A stretch of DNA of 64,000 bases from Arenicola marina. Taxonomy: Eukaryota > Annelida > Polychaeta > Arenicolidae. Below the pieces are notes generated by a model. It had not been told where the DNA came from. It ran no database searches and worked only from the letters and a program-made list of their open reading frames with translations. The translations under genes and the position numbers were made by a program. Shown in pieces: positions 25,901 through 38,600 of this stretch; the first letter of the stretch is position 1, and every line of letters begins with the position of its first letter. Where the stretch lies: assembly GCA_964019135.1 (NCBI GenBank), contig OZ025263.1, positions 28,705,639 through 28,769,638 of the forward strand. The letters run 5' to 3'.

Positions 25901-26295
25901 TATCTTCTCTATAATCAAAGCGATCGGGTCGACAAAAGGTCAGGAGATTGAATGCTGACAACTCCGTGTCTCCCTTCTTGTATGAATATGTCATGAAAAG
26001 TCAGAATCCTGGTCGTAACAACAGTAAAATAAAGTATAACGTTAGATAAAAATATAATCGACGTATGGATCTCCATATACTGACAACAGGCAATAATAAA
26101 GTTCACTGATACCGAACTTATATGATGGTAAAATATACGATTAATATGCAAAGTTTAAGTCGTCAAGACAAAACAATGGATATCATTTACTAGACTATGC
26201 ATAAGATCAACATATCAACATAGCAGTGAGCACAACGGTCACTAATGCATAGTAGAGGAGCTCGTTGACTTTGATTTCTGCTAAACTTCATTGCT
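22973..26295. other. Non-coding, AT-rich toward 25 kb
   Basis: No recognised gene. A 110-codon frame at 24404-24736 has no family resemblance. 24960-26250 is AT-rich intergenic sequence. Confidence 0.5.
23700..23886. repeat. Pentanucleotide satellite (CCGAC)n / (CAGAC)n
   Basis: Runs of gacccgacccgacc, then agaccagaccagacc, then gacccgacc again: one array whose middle has mutated from CCCGA to CCAGA. Confidence 0.93.
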
Positions 26296-26545
26296 CTGGG
26301 GCCGTATGCATAATCACCCCATAGGCTACGACACTAGACTAAGTGGAAGATTTGTCGAGCAATTATCGGGGTTCAAAATACATAAGTAGTCAACCAAGAA
26401 GTAGACTTTCTGAATTAAGAAAGTGCTAAAATGATATTGAAGAGGATTTCTTAATCATAAGTACCACCACAAAGAGCTGGTGAGGCTAAGACAAACATGC
26501 ACCTTTAGTTTGTAACGTATGAGGTGATTATGCATACGGCCCCAG
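26296..26545. mobile_element. MITE with perfect 23-bp TIRs
   Basis: CTGGGGCCGTATGCATAATC+ACC at left and its exact reverse complement at right; 250 bp, no coding capacity, no clear target duplication. It lies about 75 bp beyond the CEP70 stop codon. Confidence 0.88.
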
Positions 26546-26619
26546 TAGGAGCACATTGCTATGATTACTAATGAAACTAGATGTATAATGATACGTGAGC
26601 TGATTGTTGGCGTCCCGGG

Positions 26620-26684
26620 CTACGTCCTCGCCAATAGCTTGAGGGCGTTGACAGCCGGCACGACCTGGTCCACACGATCAACGC
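26620..26684 (-). CDS. CEP70: CEP70 last coding exon
   Basis: Acceptor TTGTATGTTTACAG before 26684; stop TAG at 26622-26620. Two bases complete a Gly codon, then VDRVDQVVPAVNALKLLART and stop, matching the human C-terminus DDLDAIVPAVKKLKVLSY in length and pattern. It lies 7 kb from the previous exon. A MITE with perfect TIRs starts about 75 bp downstream, probably inside the 3' UTR. Confidence 0.85.
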
Positions 26685-29600
26685 CTGTAAACATACAAGA
26701 AAAAGCAAAAAGACTTAAATATGCGATCGACTACCATTTACAAGAGGTTGTGAGAAGAGCCTTGGAGAGCCTGCGGAGGGGGTGTCTTGAAACAGCCGTG
26801 AAAGATGGCGACCGATTACAACTTACAGGGAGGTTGTGAGAAGAGCCTCGGAGCAAATTTCAAGATTCTTGAAAAGCGGTCAAATCAGCTGTAAATTTTT
26901 GCAACGTCATAGTTTACAAGAATACAACATAAAAATAACGGGCTTTGTATATTTAATACAGCAAAAAACATCTTGTACTCTATCAAAAAAGTTATCATTC
27001 TGACAGAACTCTTTCTTCTCATCACCTGATTTCATGTGTTATTAGACTTAGGCTGAGTCCCACTAGTAATTTGTACAAATGCGCGACGTTTTTTTCTTCC
27101 TAACGATTTGCGCAGCGCCGCCCTGGCGACCGAGTGTGAAAATGCATTGAGGACGTAGGCGACAACAGAGATTTAATGGAGCCCTAGCGGAGTGAGTAGA
27201 AGGCAGTGAGCGACATATTGCCACTACCGTATGCAATGGTGGAGCAGTGAATTGCCAACACGGCAACGGACGTTAGCACTGGCGTCATTTTTTGGTTAGA
27301 TATGGCCAATTGTTACACTGTTTCAGCAGAGCTCACGTACGACTCACGCCTACCATTTACTACTGTAACAATAATCGATTCCGGGGGTTCTAACATAGAA
27401 GATGGACCAAATGTTCAATGTACCTCGATTTGGATGCTGCATTAAACATAAAGTTCTAATTTTTTGGTTTGATAGATTCCGATACGAGACGAGCAATATT
27501 TGCAGTGAGTGGCATTGCATTACATGCGATCGAATCCCGTGAATGTTTTCCATCGATGCAAATCAACCTCAAGGCATGGAAGACGCGCAGGCAACTGTGG
27601 TTGTCATATTCCAATTCTGAATATTCCCAGGTTATCGATTAAGTGACACATGCATTCGGTTTAACCAGGCGAGAACGGACAGTTTTTGAGACCCAACCGC
27701 CGCCGCCACTACCACCACGTTCATATGTTCATGACATACGAGCACAGGCCAAGATCAGTCGTGTGATTCAAGTATACCACAGGCGCCTACGTTTTCTATC
27801 TGCCGAAGGATCCTCAGTATCTCAGTTGGTAAGCGGGTTGAGCTTTCGATCTACAGGTCATGCGTTCGCAGCCCTTCCTCGCCCCCTGGCATCTTCACAT
27901 AGGGCCCCATAGGGGCTTTTTCGACACGGCGACACGGCGATTTTTAAAATCGACACGCGACATGGACCTTTTTCGTAAAATCGACACGCGACATGGCTAC
28001 CCCCCTCAGGGGCCCTTCACATGGGGCATCAGGTCTCATCTCACCCAACATTTAGCCAGGAGGTTTCTTTGTTTGCTCTAGCCTACACACGCACAAAAAA
28101 CTGGCATAAACCGTCGTAAATTTAGTGTCGTGACGATGTTTGTTGCGAATTGCCAACATAGTCAATTAGTTGACTTCATCAAAAACGCATCAAGTAAAAT
28201 AATGTCTCCGAGGTATAACTTGTTCATGATTTCACGAGAAAAACTTGTTGGGGGTGGGGGGGGGGGGGGGTATACAAAATAGAAGTTTTCATCTCGATCC
28301 TAGCGAGTCGTTGCGTCACATGTCAACCATTTAACCATTGTAAAACTATAACAGCTTCTCACGCAGGGTAAAAATCCGAGCAAAATTTTGTCATGAACTC
28401 GGCTGTAGAACATTATTTGGAAAGGATTCATGGTCTTAAGCATATCAACCAGCTACCCGACCTTTCCAACAAGCATTAATCTTAACGACTCCGATTGCAC
28501 ACGTGCAGGCGCGAGATACAGTTTTATATGCGCCCATAAATCCTCAATATAACATTCATGGCAGTTCAACGTGTGTTCCACATGCAAAGATTGAGATTAT
28601 TCGCTATTCGAGGAGCGGGGCGTGGGCCTAATGTAGGTCACGCATGCGCACACCGGCACGATGATGCATCTGGTCCCAGTGCATGTGGTGTTAATCCATG
28701 CATTTATAGACTACTCCCCCGCTCTCCCTCTACTGAACCTGAGCAAAGCGGATCTGACATGCTTCCATGTGTTTTGTGTGAAAAGGCCAATAACTTTATT
28801 GACGTTTAATTATTTTCTTCCGAGGAAAGGATGGCGTCTAAAGGCCCACCACCAAATTCACAGTTCAACTGGAGTCCATTGAAGATAAAGCCGCTGGGGT
28901 CCATTGTAGAAAACGCAGCTGTAACCGGCTTAGGACGATGCATCATGGAACAGGGTGCAAGCGTATTTCTATGAAGTAGCCAGAGTCCAGGGTATTAGCC
29001 AGAGATTCGCCTTTTCAATTTTGGCGGGCAGATTAAGACTTCTGGCTAGAGTCAACGAAGAATAACGCGACTGTAGCCGAATGAACCTACACCTCACCCA
29101 GGATACTAAACAACTTATTAAGACGAACATTTTCAATTTTCGTCTTATGTCGGTGTGTTCCGTTTTTCTGTGAGTCTGTCTGTTTGTCACATCGCGCATT
29201 ATCTGTCGAATGCCTTAAGATATCGACTTCATAATTCACACAAAGATGTGGAATGGCAATCGTCAGGCTAAGTTCGTAGATGGCCCATGTAGGTCAAAGG
29301 TCAAGGTCACAGGAATTTTTCGAAATTCGCTTAACCATTGTAAGATAGGACCAAAGAACGGTAAAATCGCTATAACGTTCGCAGTTTCCATTCAATCAAG
29401 CTGCAAATTATTTCACATATTGGGCCTATTAGTACCTTCTATATCGTCTTTTATTTGTGCAAATCGCCCATATAGTTTTCCTGTTAAAATTCCCAAAATT
29501 TAACATGGGACCCTATGGGAGCATTTTGGCGGGAATCAGGCCTTCTTAATTTCTCCATGAAAGGGACATGTCAGACAAACGACACCTTGCATGAGAAATG

Positions 29601-32600
29601 ACATTAGTATTTGAGCGTAAAATATTATATTGACCAAGGTCACGCTTCCAAGGTCAAGGTCACATCACGGTCAAGGTTGCGAAACCTATTTTGCCGCGTA
29701 ACTTCGTTAATATTTGGTCTAGAGATTCGCGAATTGTTTCAGAGTATTCTTCAGAGAGATACGCAAAGGTAATGTGCCCTCAGATTTCATCTCACATTTA
29801 TAGTTTTCGAGTTATTGGACGATCAATTTTGACATTGCCGAAAGTGCAAAAAATTCGCTGTGACTACATCAATCCAGGTAGATGACTCATATGTGGTGGA
29901 ATATGTACCCTTATTACTGGCATCATGTATGCCAAATACCATCAAAATCGAACCAGTAGTTTGGACGCTAGCAAATAATCACACTTTAACATGGCCAAGC
30001 CCATTATAAGGCCTCGATACGCCAAATGACTGACGACGTGCCATGCCAACGTCATGAAATGGGCCTTAACATAGTCGAATTGGTCCCATAACCCCAATTT
30101 TCGTCTTCCTTCTCAAGCTTTGCTTGACCGTCTAGTCTATTTTATGAATATAAAGGAGAACTTGGTCATGACCTAACTTATTATGCTGACATATAAGAAT
30201 ACAAACGCTGCCCTTGTCGTCAGTTAGGGTAGATCTGACGATGGCCCGTATATTATGAAATTGCAGAGAACAAACATTAATGCTTCAACCCGGTCAAGGT
30301 TTACTATAGGTGATACCTCAGTATGTGCTGGGTAACCGTTAAGTGTAACCGTTAAGTGAGTAGGGGGGTGTCCCCTTGAGAACATAAGGATGATGGGCGG
30401 GTGAAAACTTTAATTGAGACGGATTAAGCAGGACTTTAAAGATATGAACTTGGGAACAAAAACTGTTCTTTACCCTGGATCGATACCGGAAGCGAAGGAA
30501 CGTGCCCCACGCGGGAGACCGGTTAATTGGCCAGGCTCGGCATTGTAAGGACTATATATCATTGCAAAACAGCTCCGCGAGAAGACAAGACACTTTTTGC
30601 ATGCAACGTCCCCGTGTCAATCTACCGTTCCCCTTTGTGCGTCATTCTTTGCGTATAGCCGGCTACAACTTGTGCAGTCCCCGTGTCCCTCTACTGTTCC
30701 CCTTTGTGCGTCATTCTTTGCGTATAGCCGGCTACAACTTGTGCAGTCCCCGTGTCCCTCTACTGTTCCCCTTTGTGCGTCATTCTTTGCGTATAGCCGG
30801 CTACAACTTGTGCAGTCCCCGTGTCCCTCTACTGTTCCCCTTTGTGCGTCATTCATGGCGTTTAGCCGGCTACAACCGCGTCGACTGTAGTTCTACGATA
30901 TTCAAGGAGCGCTGTAGCGTATCCAGCAAGTCAACACGCAAAAGAAACGCGATATGCTATGCTATTTATACAGGCTCGTGGGATTTCTTGTAATGTGTCG
31001 TCGAAATAAGCGGGTGATACCAGAACTTCGAACCGAATCGAGCGAGTGAATTGTAGTGTAGAACTATATATTATATACACAATTGCATTAAATTCAGATG
31101 AAAGCCACACAGTATTTTGTGCAAAAAAACTGTTTTTGTTTTCACATATGTCAAGTCCGTCATAATTGTACCGATTGGAAATTCATTTTCAGTTCACAGG
31201 TGCCCCCCCCCCATGATGTATTTCGACACGATTGGAATACAGACAAGTTTGATACAAATCTCTCGGGAATACAAAATTAGTAGGTTGCTGGTGGATTTCA
31301 CTTATTACGCTTGCAATTGTACAAGTTCTGAAGTCGAAGTTCATATTGCGTCACTGCTAAGCTGACGGTGATGTGGGGGATGCTTCATTGGCGATAATAT
31401 GCCATTGATTTATTTGTGGTGGGGTGGGGGTAACTATACCCAGCTGTTCTCCGCTCACTGGCGTGAAGCCGCGGGGGACTCGAGCCTCGAGCCTCGAGGG
31501 CCAGCGGACCAGTCTAGGGTAATTTACTCTTATTGGCTGTTCCTTGCGGCGGCAGTAACTCAGACAGAGCGTCAGACGTGGTAACCAGTTTAACCCATGC
31601 GCCATCTGGCGAGCGGCAACTAAACGAAGACGTTCCGACGCAATCCCCTCAACTAAACCCTCCAGGCCACTCGGCAGCTAATCGATTTTGTTGTGGTTGA
31701 CGTGTGTTATTGCGTATTTATAAGAATGATTTGGCTTCACTTTTCAAAAAATGATATATCCTATCATCAGGAAGCATTTTTGAGATAATTGATCAGCCCA
31801 CAGCTGCTCAGAAGGAGGCGATAATTGATCATATTAAGAAACAAAATATATAGATCTTAACATTTAATAACATTTAAGCACACATCTTTCCTTTTTTTTT
31901 GCCAATTTCAATGATATGATCTTGTTTAATACTCAAAGCTACATCTTTTCGTCCGGAAACTGGTTTGGTTAGTTGGTGGTATATTCAGGAGGCTTTAACC
32001 AATTCTGGTCACATGGCGTCAATGGGAGAATGAAGGGAAGAGTGGAGCCACGTCTCAATTCCTGCCTAGATATGACCACAGCGAGGTTCGAACCACCGAT
32101 CCACGTGTCGTTAGGCTCTCAGGTGGCCAGAGCCTTCAATGCGAGCGCTTTAATCCATTGAGCTATCTAGGCGGCTCTCCCGAAACTGGGATATAGCAAC
32201 GGCAATGCGAAACATACCCTCCTTCAGTTGCATCTTGCGCCATACCGACACCACCTTTCTATTTTTGTCACGCTTCCAATTAACCAGCTAATCGCTTGCA
32301 TTATTCCCGCGGGTAATGCGAGACGTTACAACGCCAATATTGAACCAACATAGACATTAATTGCATTTACATTGTATCGACTTTCACCAAGCAGAGCAGC
32401 GTGTGGAGGGTAAGAAAATCGATATGAATAGTCGCGATGTTATTTGAATCTCGGAGTTTCCTTTATGCGGACGCCCATGAAGCAGAAGGCTATGCAAGGC
32501 GGACAGAAGAGGGTTGGTTTTATATTCAGGACGCTTTAACCGCGTTTGGTCATACCGCGTCAATGGGAGAAGGAAGGGAGAGTAAAGCCCGGGGTAACCC

Positions 32601-35600
32601 CAAACTCTTTACGAAGAAAAACATGGGATCTTTATCCTGCGACCACACAGACATGGCCACAGCGGAGCTCGAAGCACCGATCCACGTGCAGTTAGGCTCT
32701 CAGGTGGCCAGGACAGAAGAGAGACGCGGGGATGTCTAAGGCACACAGTGTGTCTACTTATCACCAGATGGCGCGGCATAGATCAATACTAGGCATTGAC
32801 GCTATACAGAGAGGGAGGGAGGGAGGGAGGGAGGCAGGGACAGAGAGATAGATGTGATGTAATGGGGTCATAAAAGCAGCTCTGGCAGCAATTTTGCCCC
32901 GGACAAAACGTTTTCAATCCTTTTCATAAGAATGTTAAAGTCATGTCCATAAATAAGCGGGCATGTTTGAAGGAATTAAGTTGCTAGGCCCCTTGCTGCA
33001 ATGGGGCCTCTTGCGCGAGGAAAATGTGACTTTCTGGTGTGCTACTTGGGCAAAAATGTGGACATTGCTGCGGTGTTTTGTTCTTTAAAGTGATGGTTGG
33101 TTGCATATTTAGGACGCTTTAACCAACTGTGGTCATATCGCGTCAATGGGAGAAGGAAGGGAAGAGCGGAGCCATGCCCCAGGGGTAACCCCCTACTCTT
33201 TCCGAGGAAGGACATAGGATCTTTATCCTGCGACCAAGCTACTAGTAGACCCCCGACAACTTGATAGATCTGGAAATATCTATTTTCAAACATAAAGAAA
33301 ATAGTGCATTTTTCTGATTCTGTAAATTAATAGGGGCGGAGGATTAAAAAGCCCCTCTTAATCGCGAAACCCCAAGCATTAAGGAAAGAGCATTATTGAA
33401 TCTCCGGGGGCTCACATCAGAACTCCGGGCATACGAAGGGCGAATACATGATATGAATCGACAATTCACGGTTATTTAATATTAAATTCCCAGTTCACGG
33501 TTAATGAAATTCCTTAATCACGACGGTCAGCTAATACCCCATTTCCAGTTCACGGTTAAATGAAAAGGCCATTCCAGAAGAAACGGAAATACCACTTACA
33601 CCCCCACCTCCCAACAAACGTGATGACGTTGGGGGGAAATGTGTGTGTGTGGCGGGGGGGGGGGGCGGGGTAGGTAGGATCAGTCAGTGGACGCCCCAAC
33701 GGCGTGTTGTGTGCTTACCCAGCGTGTCCATTACTTGGTGAAGGAGCTGCTGGAAGGCTGGGAAGAACCGTTGGTGTTCATCTAGACGCTGGACGATACT
33801 GCATAAGGCAAACATGGTCCACGTTAATAGAGAATAAATAATAAATGAATGTTTTTAAATGTCTTAGGCTTGTCAAACATATACGTCGCCCTTGAATCAA
33901 AATAAAATATTGGTGTTTAAGCTATTGATGCACACGAAGGAAAATTTGGGTCAAGAGACAATGAAATGAGATTTGGTGAAACTTGCCCCTATGCGCAGGT
34001 GCCTGGGCTCGAACCCATGACCTTTATATTATAGATACTTTACGATGAAAAGCCCCCATTCGACTTTTTCAGTTATGTGTGTCCGTTGGATGGGGCAGTC
34101 TTTAGAGAGAGAACTATCGCAAAAGGGCTCAGGCAGAAAAAAATACCTCTGTAAAGGCTTGAAGATCGTGGGGCTTAATGGCGCAGTCAGAGTTGTAGGG
34201 CATTGAGCACAGTACAATCCCGAGGGACCGGTTAAGTCCCGAGCGCACACTTGAGGGTGATGTAACGTACCTGTCGAGGTCCTCTGTGTGCAGGAGCTGC
34301 TTCATCTGATCGGAGGCCAGATTCCTGTGCGTGCTACAGATGTCGGCCACAGCCTCCACCACGTGCCCCGAGTGACACCCCGGCGCTGCGGGGGCAAGAT
34401 ACCCATCAAGTGTTAGGTCGGGAGAAGCACGGCCGCAATGAGGGTTGTATATTCAGGACGCTTTAACCTATTCTGGTCATATCGCGAAAGAAGTGAAGAG
34501 CGGAGCCATGTCAACAGGGTACTATTATAAGGCGCATCAGTTCGTCTCGAAGCAGGGTGGGTTGGTTGTATATTCAGGGCGCTTTAACCACTTTGGGTCA
34601 TATCGCGTCAATGGGAGAAGGAAGGGAAGAGCGGAGCCATGTCCCCGGGGGTAACCCCCTACTCTTTGCGAAGGACATGGGATCTTTATCCTGCGACCAC
34701 ACAGACATGGCCACAGCGAACCACCGATTCACGTGCCGTTAGGCTCAATGCTAGCGCTCTAACCCACTGAGCTATCGGGGCGGCCCTCGGCCGCAGGGAC
34801 CGCATGATGATGATGATGTTTGCCACCATTATAAGATAAATGAAGTTATCTAGTGTCACGACGAAGTGCTCACTTACACAAACCTCGGGCCATCAGCCTT
34901 ATCGGCTTTATCTACAGCAAGCATAGCATGAGCCATGTACTTAAAGTTGAAAGACAAACACCAAGATATATAACTAAACTGCAAAGACAAACAGAACAAA
35001 AATACCGGTACTGCATCATGACCAGATTTTTCAGTCGTATGTTCGCGACACATCTTTCAAATAAAGCAGTGTAACTTATTAAAATATAGTGAACTAGTTG
35101 GGAACAGGAGAGATCTACAAAATCTTGCGAAAGCGAGAGATACTAAGGGACAATTCGGAGCGATGACGAGGAGTGAAGATCTTCACCAGAATGGTCCATT
35201 CCGATGCCTTTGCTCAAACGTCCCCTTTTGTCAAGTCAGCACAACAACTCACGTAGTCCCATCAAGTCTTTGATGGCCTTCATTAGATTATCCACTTCAC
35301 CAAGTCTTCTGTACACGTCGTTCATCGTTGTGTAGACGCCAGACAGGCGAGGGGTGTCGAACAACTGCTGGAAGTGCGTGACGTAGCCAAGCAACATCGC
35401 TTTCGTGGGCTCTTCCTTTTTACCCCCTCTGCCGTTGCTGCCACTGACTTCTGCTGCGTCTTCCGCCGTCAGGCTGTCTACGAGGTTAATGAGCTGTATC
35501 GTCGTGGGTTCAGGGCTGTGAGGGACAGTCTTCCAAGGGAAGACAGTTTTGACGAGGCTCGTCAAAGATTGTTCCAGTTCCTGTGGTCACAAATTGAATT

Positions 35601-38600
35601 ATAATTTCACACGAGGGTTGGTTCTGCCGAACGGTGAGATCGTCATCTTGAGATGTAAACTTCAGTATGGACACCTATTGATAGCGCCAATTCATCCACC
35701 GTTACAGCCTGTAGCAGTAGCACCCAGCATTCCATTATGGTATTTTGATCTGAGCCTTTAACTCCCCCCAACCACCATAAGTATAATGACAGCACTACAT
35801 TAACCCACATTTAGAGCTTGTAGCTGTCGCAGCCGGTATTCTATCGTATAAATATATATACATGTATTTGTATAACTACCATCAACCTACTTTTAGAGCC
35901 TGTAGCTGCAGCACCCATAACTCTAACGTGTTCTTCAGACATTATTGACATATTCTGTAAATCGCCAGACCTAAACTGCGGTAGAACCGCCGTTGCGTGT
36001 TTATGCGGTGTGGCCGCAGAAACCCACCGTTCGGCTATTTATAGAGACTCTTCAGCATGCACTGGCGGTTCGCACAATTGCACACCGCACAAACACACAA
36101 GGGCGGTTCCAGGGTATTCCGACGGCCGCCCCACCCGGCGCCTGGAAACTGTTACGCATGACAACGCAGTGGCGGTTGTTGAGATATATGGACACCACCA
36201 ATCAAGTCACCTTTAGTGCCTGTAGCTGTAGCGCCCAGTATTCTATCGTATATATAGTTATATATATGCTATAATCACTGATCAACCAATCTTTAGAACT
36301 TGTAGATGTAGCACCCAGTATTCTATCGTATATATATATATATATATAATTACTAATCTACCCACCTTTAGAGCCTGTAGCTGAAGCACCCAGTATTCTA
36401 TCGTATATATATATATATATATATATATAATTACTAATCCACCCACCTTTAGAGCCTGTAGCTGAAGCACCCAGTATTCTATCGTGTGCAGCACCCCGTG
36501 CCAGGTTTTCTCGCACCACATGGCGTGTGGCTTCCCGCCCCGCGGTCGCTCCATGGCCTCGCGAGGCCGAGGCGTATCTGGAGACTCCACCAGCGTCAGG
36601 ACGTCCTTGGCAAACTGCTCCAGACGCCCGGACGCCCCGCTACACTGCGCGCGCTTCTGGATCTCGCAGACCACGTGTGTGACGTCATAGATCTCCAGCT
36701 CGTCGCAGATGGCCTGTATTCAATACCCGACGTATTAGCAAGGGTTGCATGATACGATTTATGTTCCACTTCCAAAATATATACAGAAAAGAATGTACAG
36801 AATGGAATCTCGTATTGGTTATTCTTACCTTCAGAAAATTTCTGCAATGCGACTGCGGTAGAAATTCTAAGTCTTCGACCCGAATGCTGAAGCTTCGCTT
36901 GTCATCCTTCTTCATTTGTGTAGAGCTGTCGGAAATATTCGCTATGTTATTACATGTATATATTATATATCTATACATAATGCTTAATGACATCTCGTTA
37001 TTTACTAGATATACCTAATACCAGATTAAAATATCACTTTTAATTTGTATTACATTTTTTAAAAATTTATTCTAACAGTATATGTACATGTCCCTAGATT
37101 AGGACACTTACTGCAGACCGTGTCTCTTGGGGATCATCTCTAGCTTTTTGACACGGGTTTGTCATGACATGTGCATGTCCCTAGGTTAGGACACTTACCC
37201 CATGCCATGTCTCTTGGGAATCACCTTTAGCTTTTTGACAGGGGTTTGTCATGACATGTACATGTCCCTAGGTTAGGACACTTACCAAATGCCATGTCTC
37301 TTGGGGATCATCTCTAGCTTTTTGACAGGGGTTTGTCATGACATGTACATGTCCCCAGTATTAGCCAGAGACCCGCCTGCCCGCCGGATGGGCGGGCAGT
37401 TTCAATTTTGGCAGGCAGATTTTCAGTTTGGCGGGCACTCAAGTGCTGTTTACCCGTCCAAAACAGGCCTTTTTGTCAGGAGGTTCAGAAGAAAATTATA
37501 GCGCTCACAATTTTATATGAACATTTTTTTTTACCAATTCTGGCTAATACCCTGCGATTAATGTCCCTAGATTAGGACACTTACCCCAGGCCGTGTCTTT
37601 TGAGGATCATCTCTAGCTTCTTGACACGGGTCTGTGAATCCCGCAGGTCTTTCAACGTAGGTCTATGAAAAGCCGAGAACAGAAAGTCTATTAATAATCA
37701 CATCACAACACATCTTCATCTTTTTAATTCGGAGTTGCGACTGAAGTATGTACAAATCCTAAAGCAGAAACATTTGTTTAAAGTAAAAAGTAGGATTTTA
37801 TTTTCACTGTTGACGGCGCCATATTATCAACAATACCATTAGATCAACGGTACTTTATGGTATTGATGATAATACGCTATTGTGTGGATAAAAATTTAAT
37901 GTGGGATTTATGATTGGTACAACAGCCTTGAGTATTACAGCTTACAGCTGCTTGTACATCGATTTATCGCTAAACACCATACTGGACATATTATCTGATT
38001 AGTGTAGTACCTTTTAAACAAGTCCTTGCATTATCAACTTTAACTTCACGTTATAACGCAAAATACGAGAGCAATGCCCAACTTTTGATGACATAGTACA
38101 CACCAAAGCCATACCATATTGCCATCAAAATGCCCTTACAACATGCCTTTTTATTCACTGTATATTTCATATTGAATGCATATTAGGTAATAAATACATA
38201 TATATAAACATTATTTCACTCAAAAGAAGGAACGTGTTTATTAGAGGAAAATTGCGGTACGAGCAACTGTAAGCCCTGTATCATGTCGTGTTTCACTTAG
38301 ATCAGAATGCCTCGCCGCTATCTGTGGCCAATCTTCCCCGTCCACCCTCCGCAAGCATTGAGCCAACAATGGCGGGCTGCTACATATTGATCTCACGCGG
38401 AAAAAAATCCCCTAACGCCCTACACAATTGGCGCTATTATTTATGTCACATGCGCGCAACTCTAATATTAAAAGGGGACTGTAATTCAGTGTATCTATCG
38501 TACAGCTAAAGGAGGTCCAGGACCAATGAGTGTAGGTTGTATATTCAGGACGCTTTAACCAAGGAAGGGACAGTAGAGCCAGGTCCCCGGAGTAACCCCC

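Noticed and set aside
30502..30993. 163-codon plus-strand frame with RHSLRIAGYNLC repeats
   Set aside because: Due to the 69-bp tandem unit; a different repeat peptide is open on the opposite strand as well.
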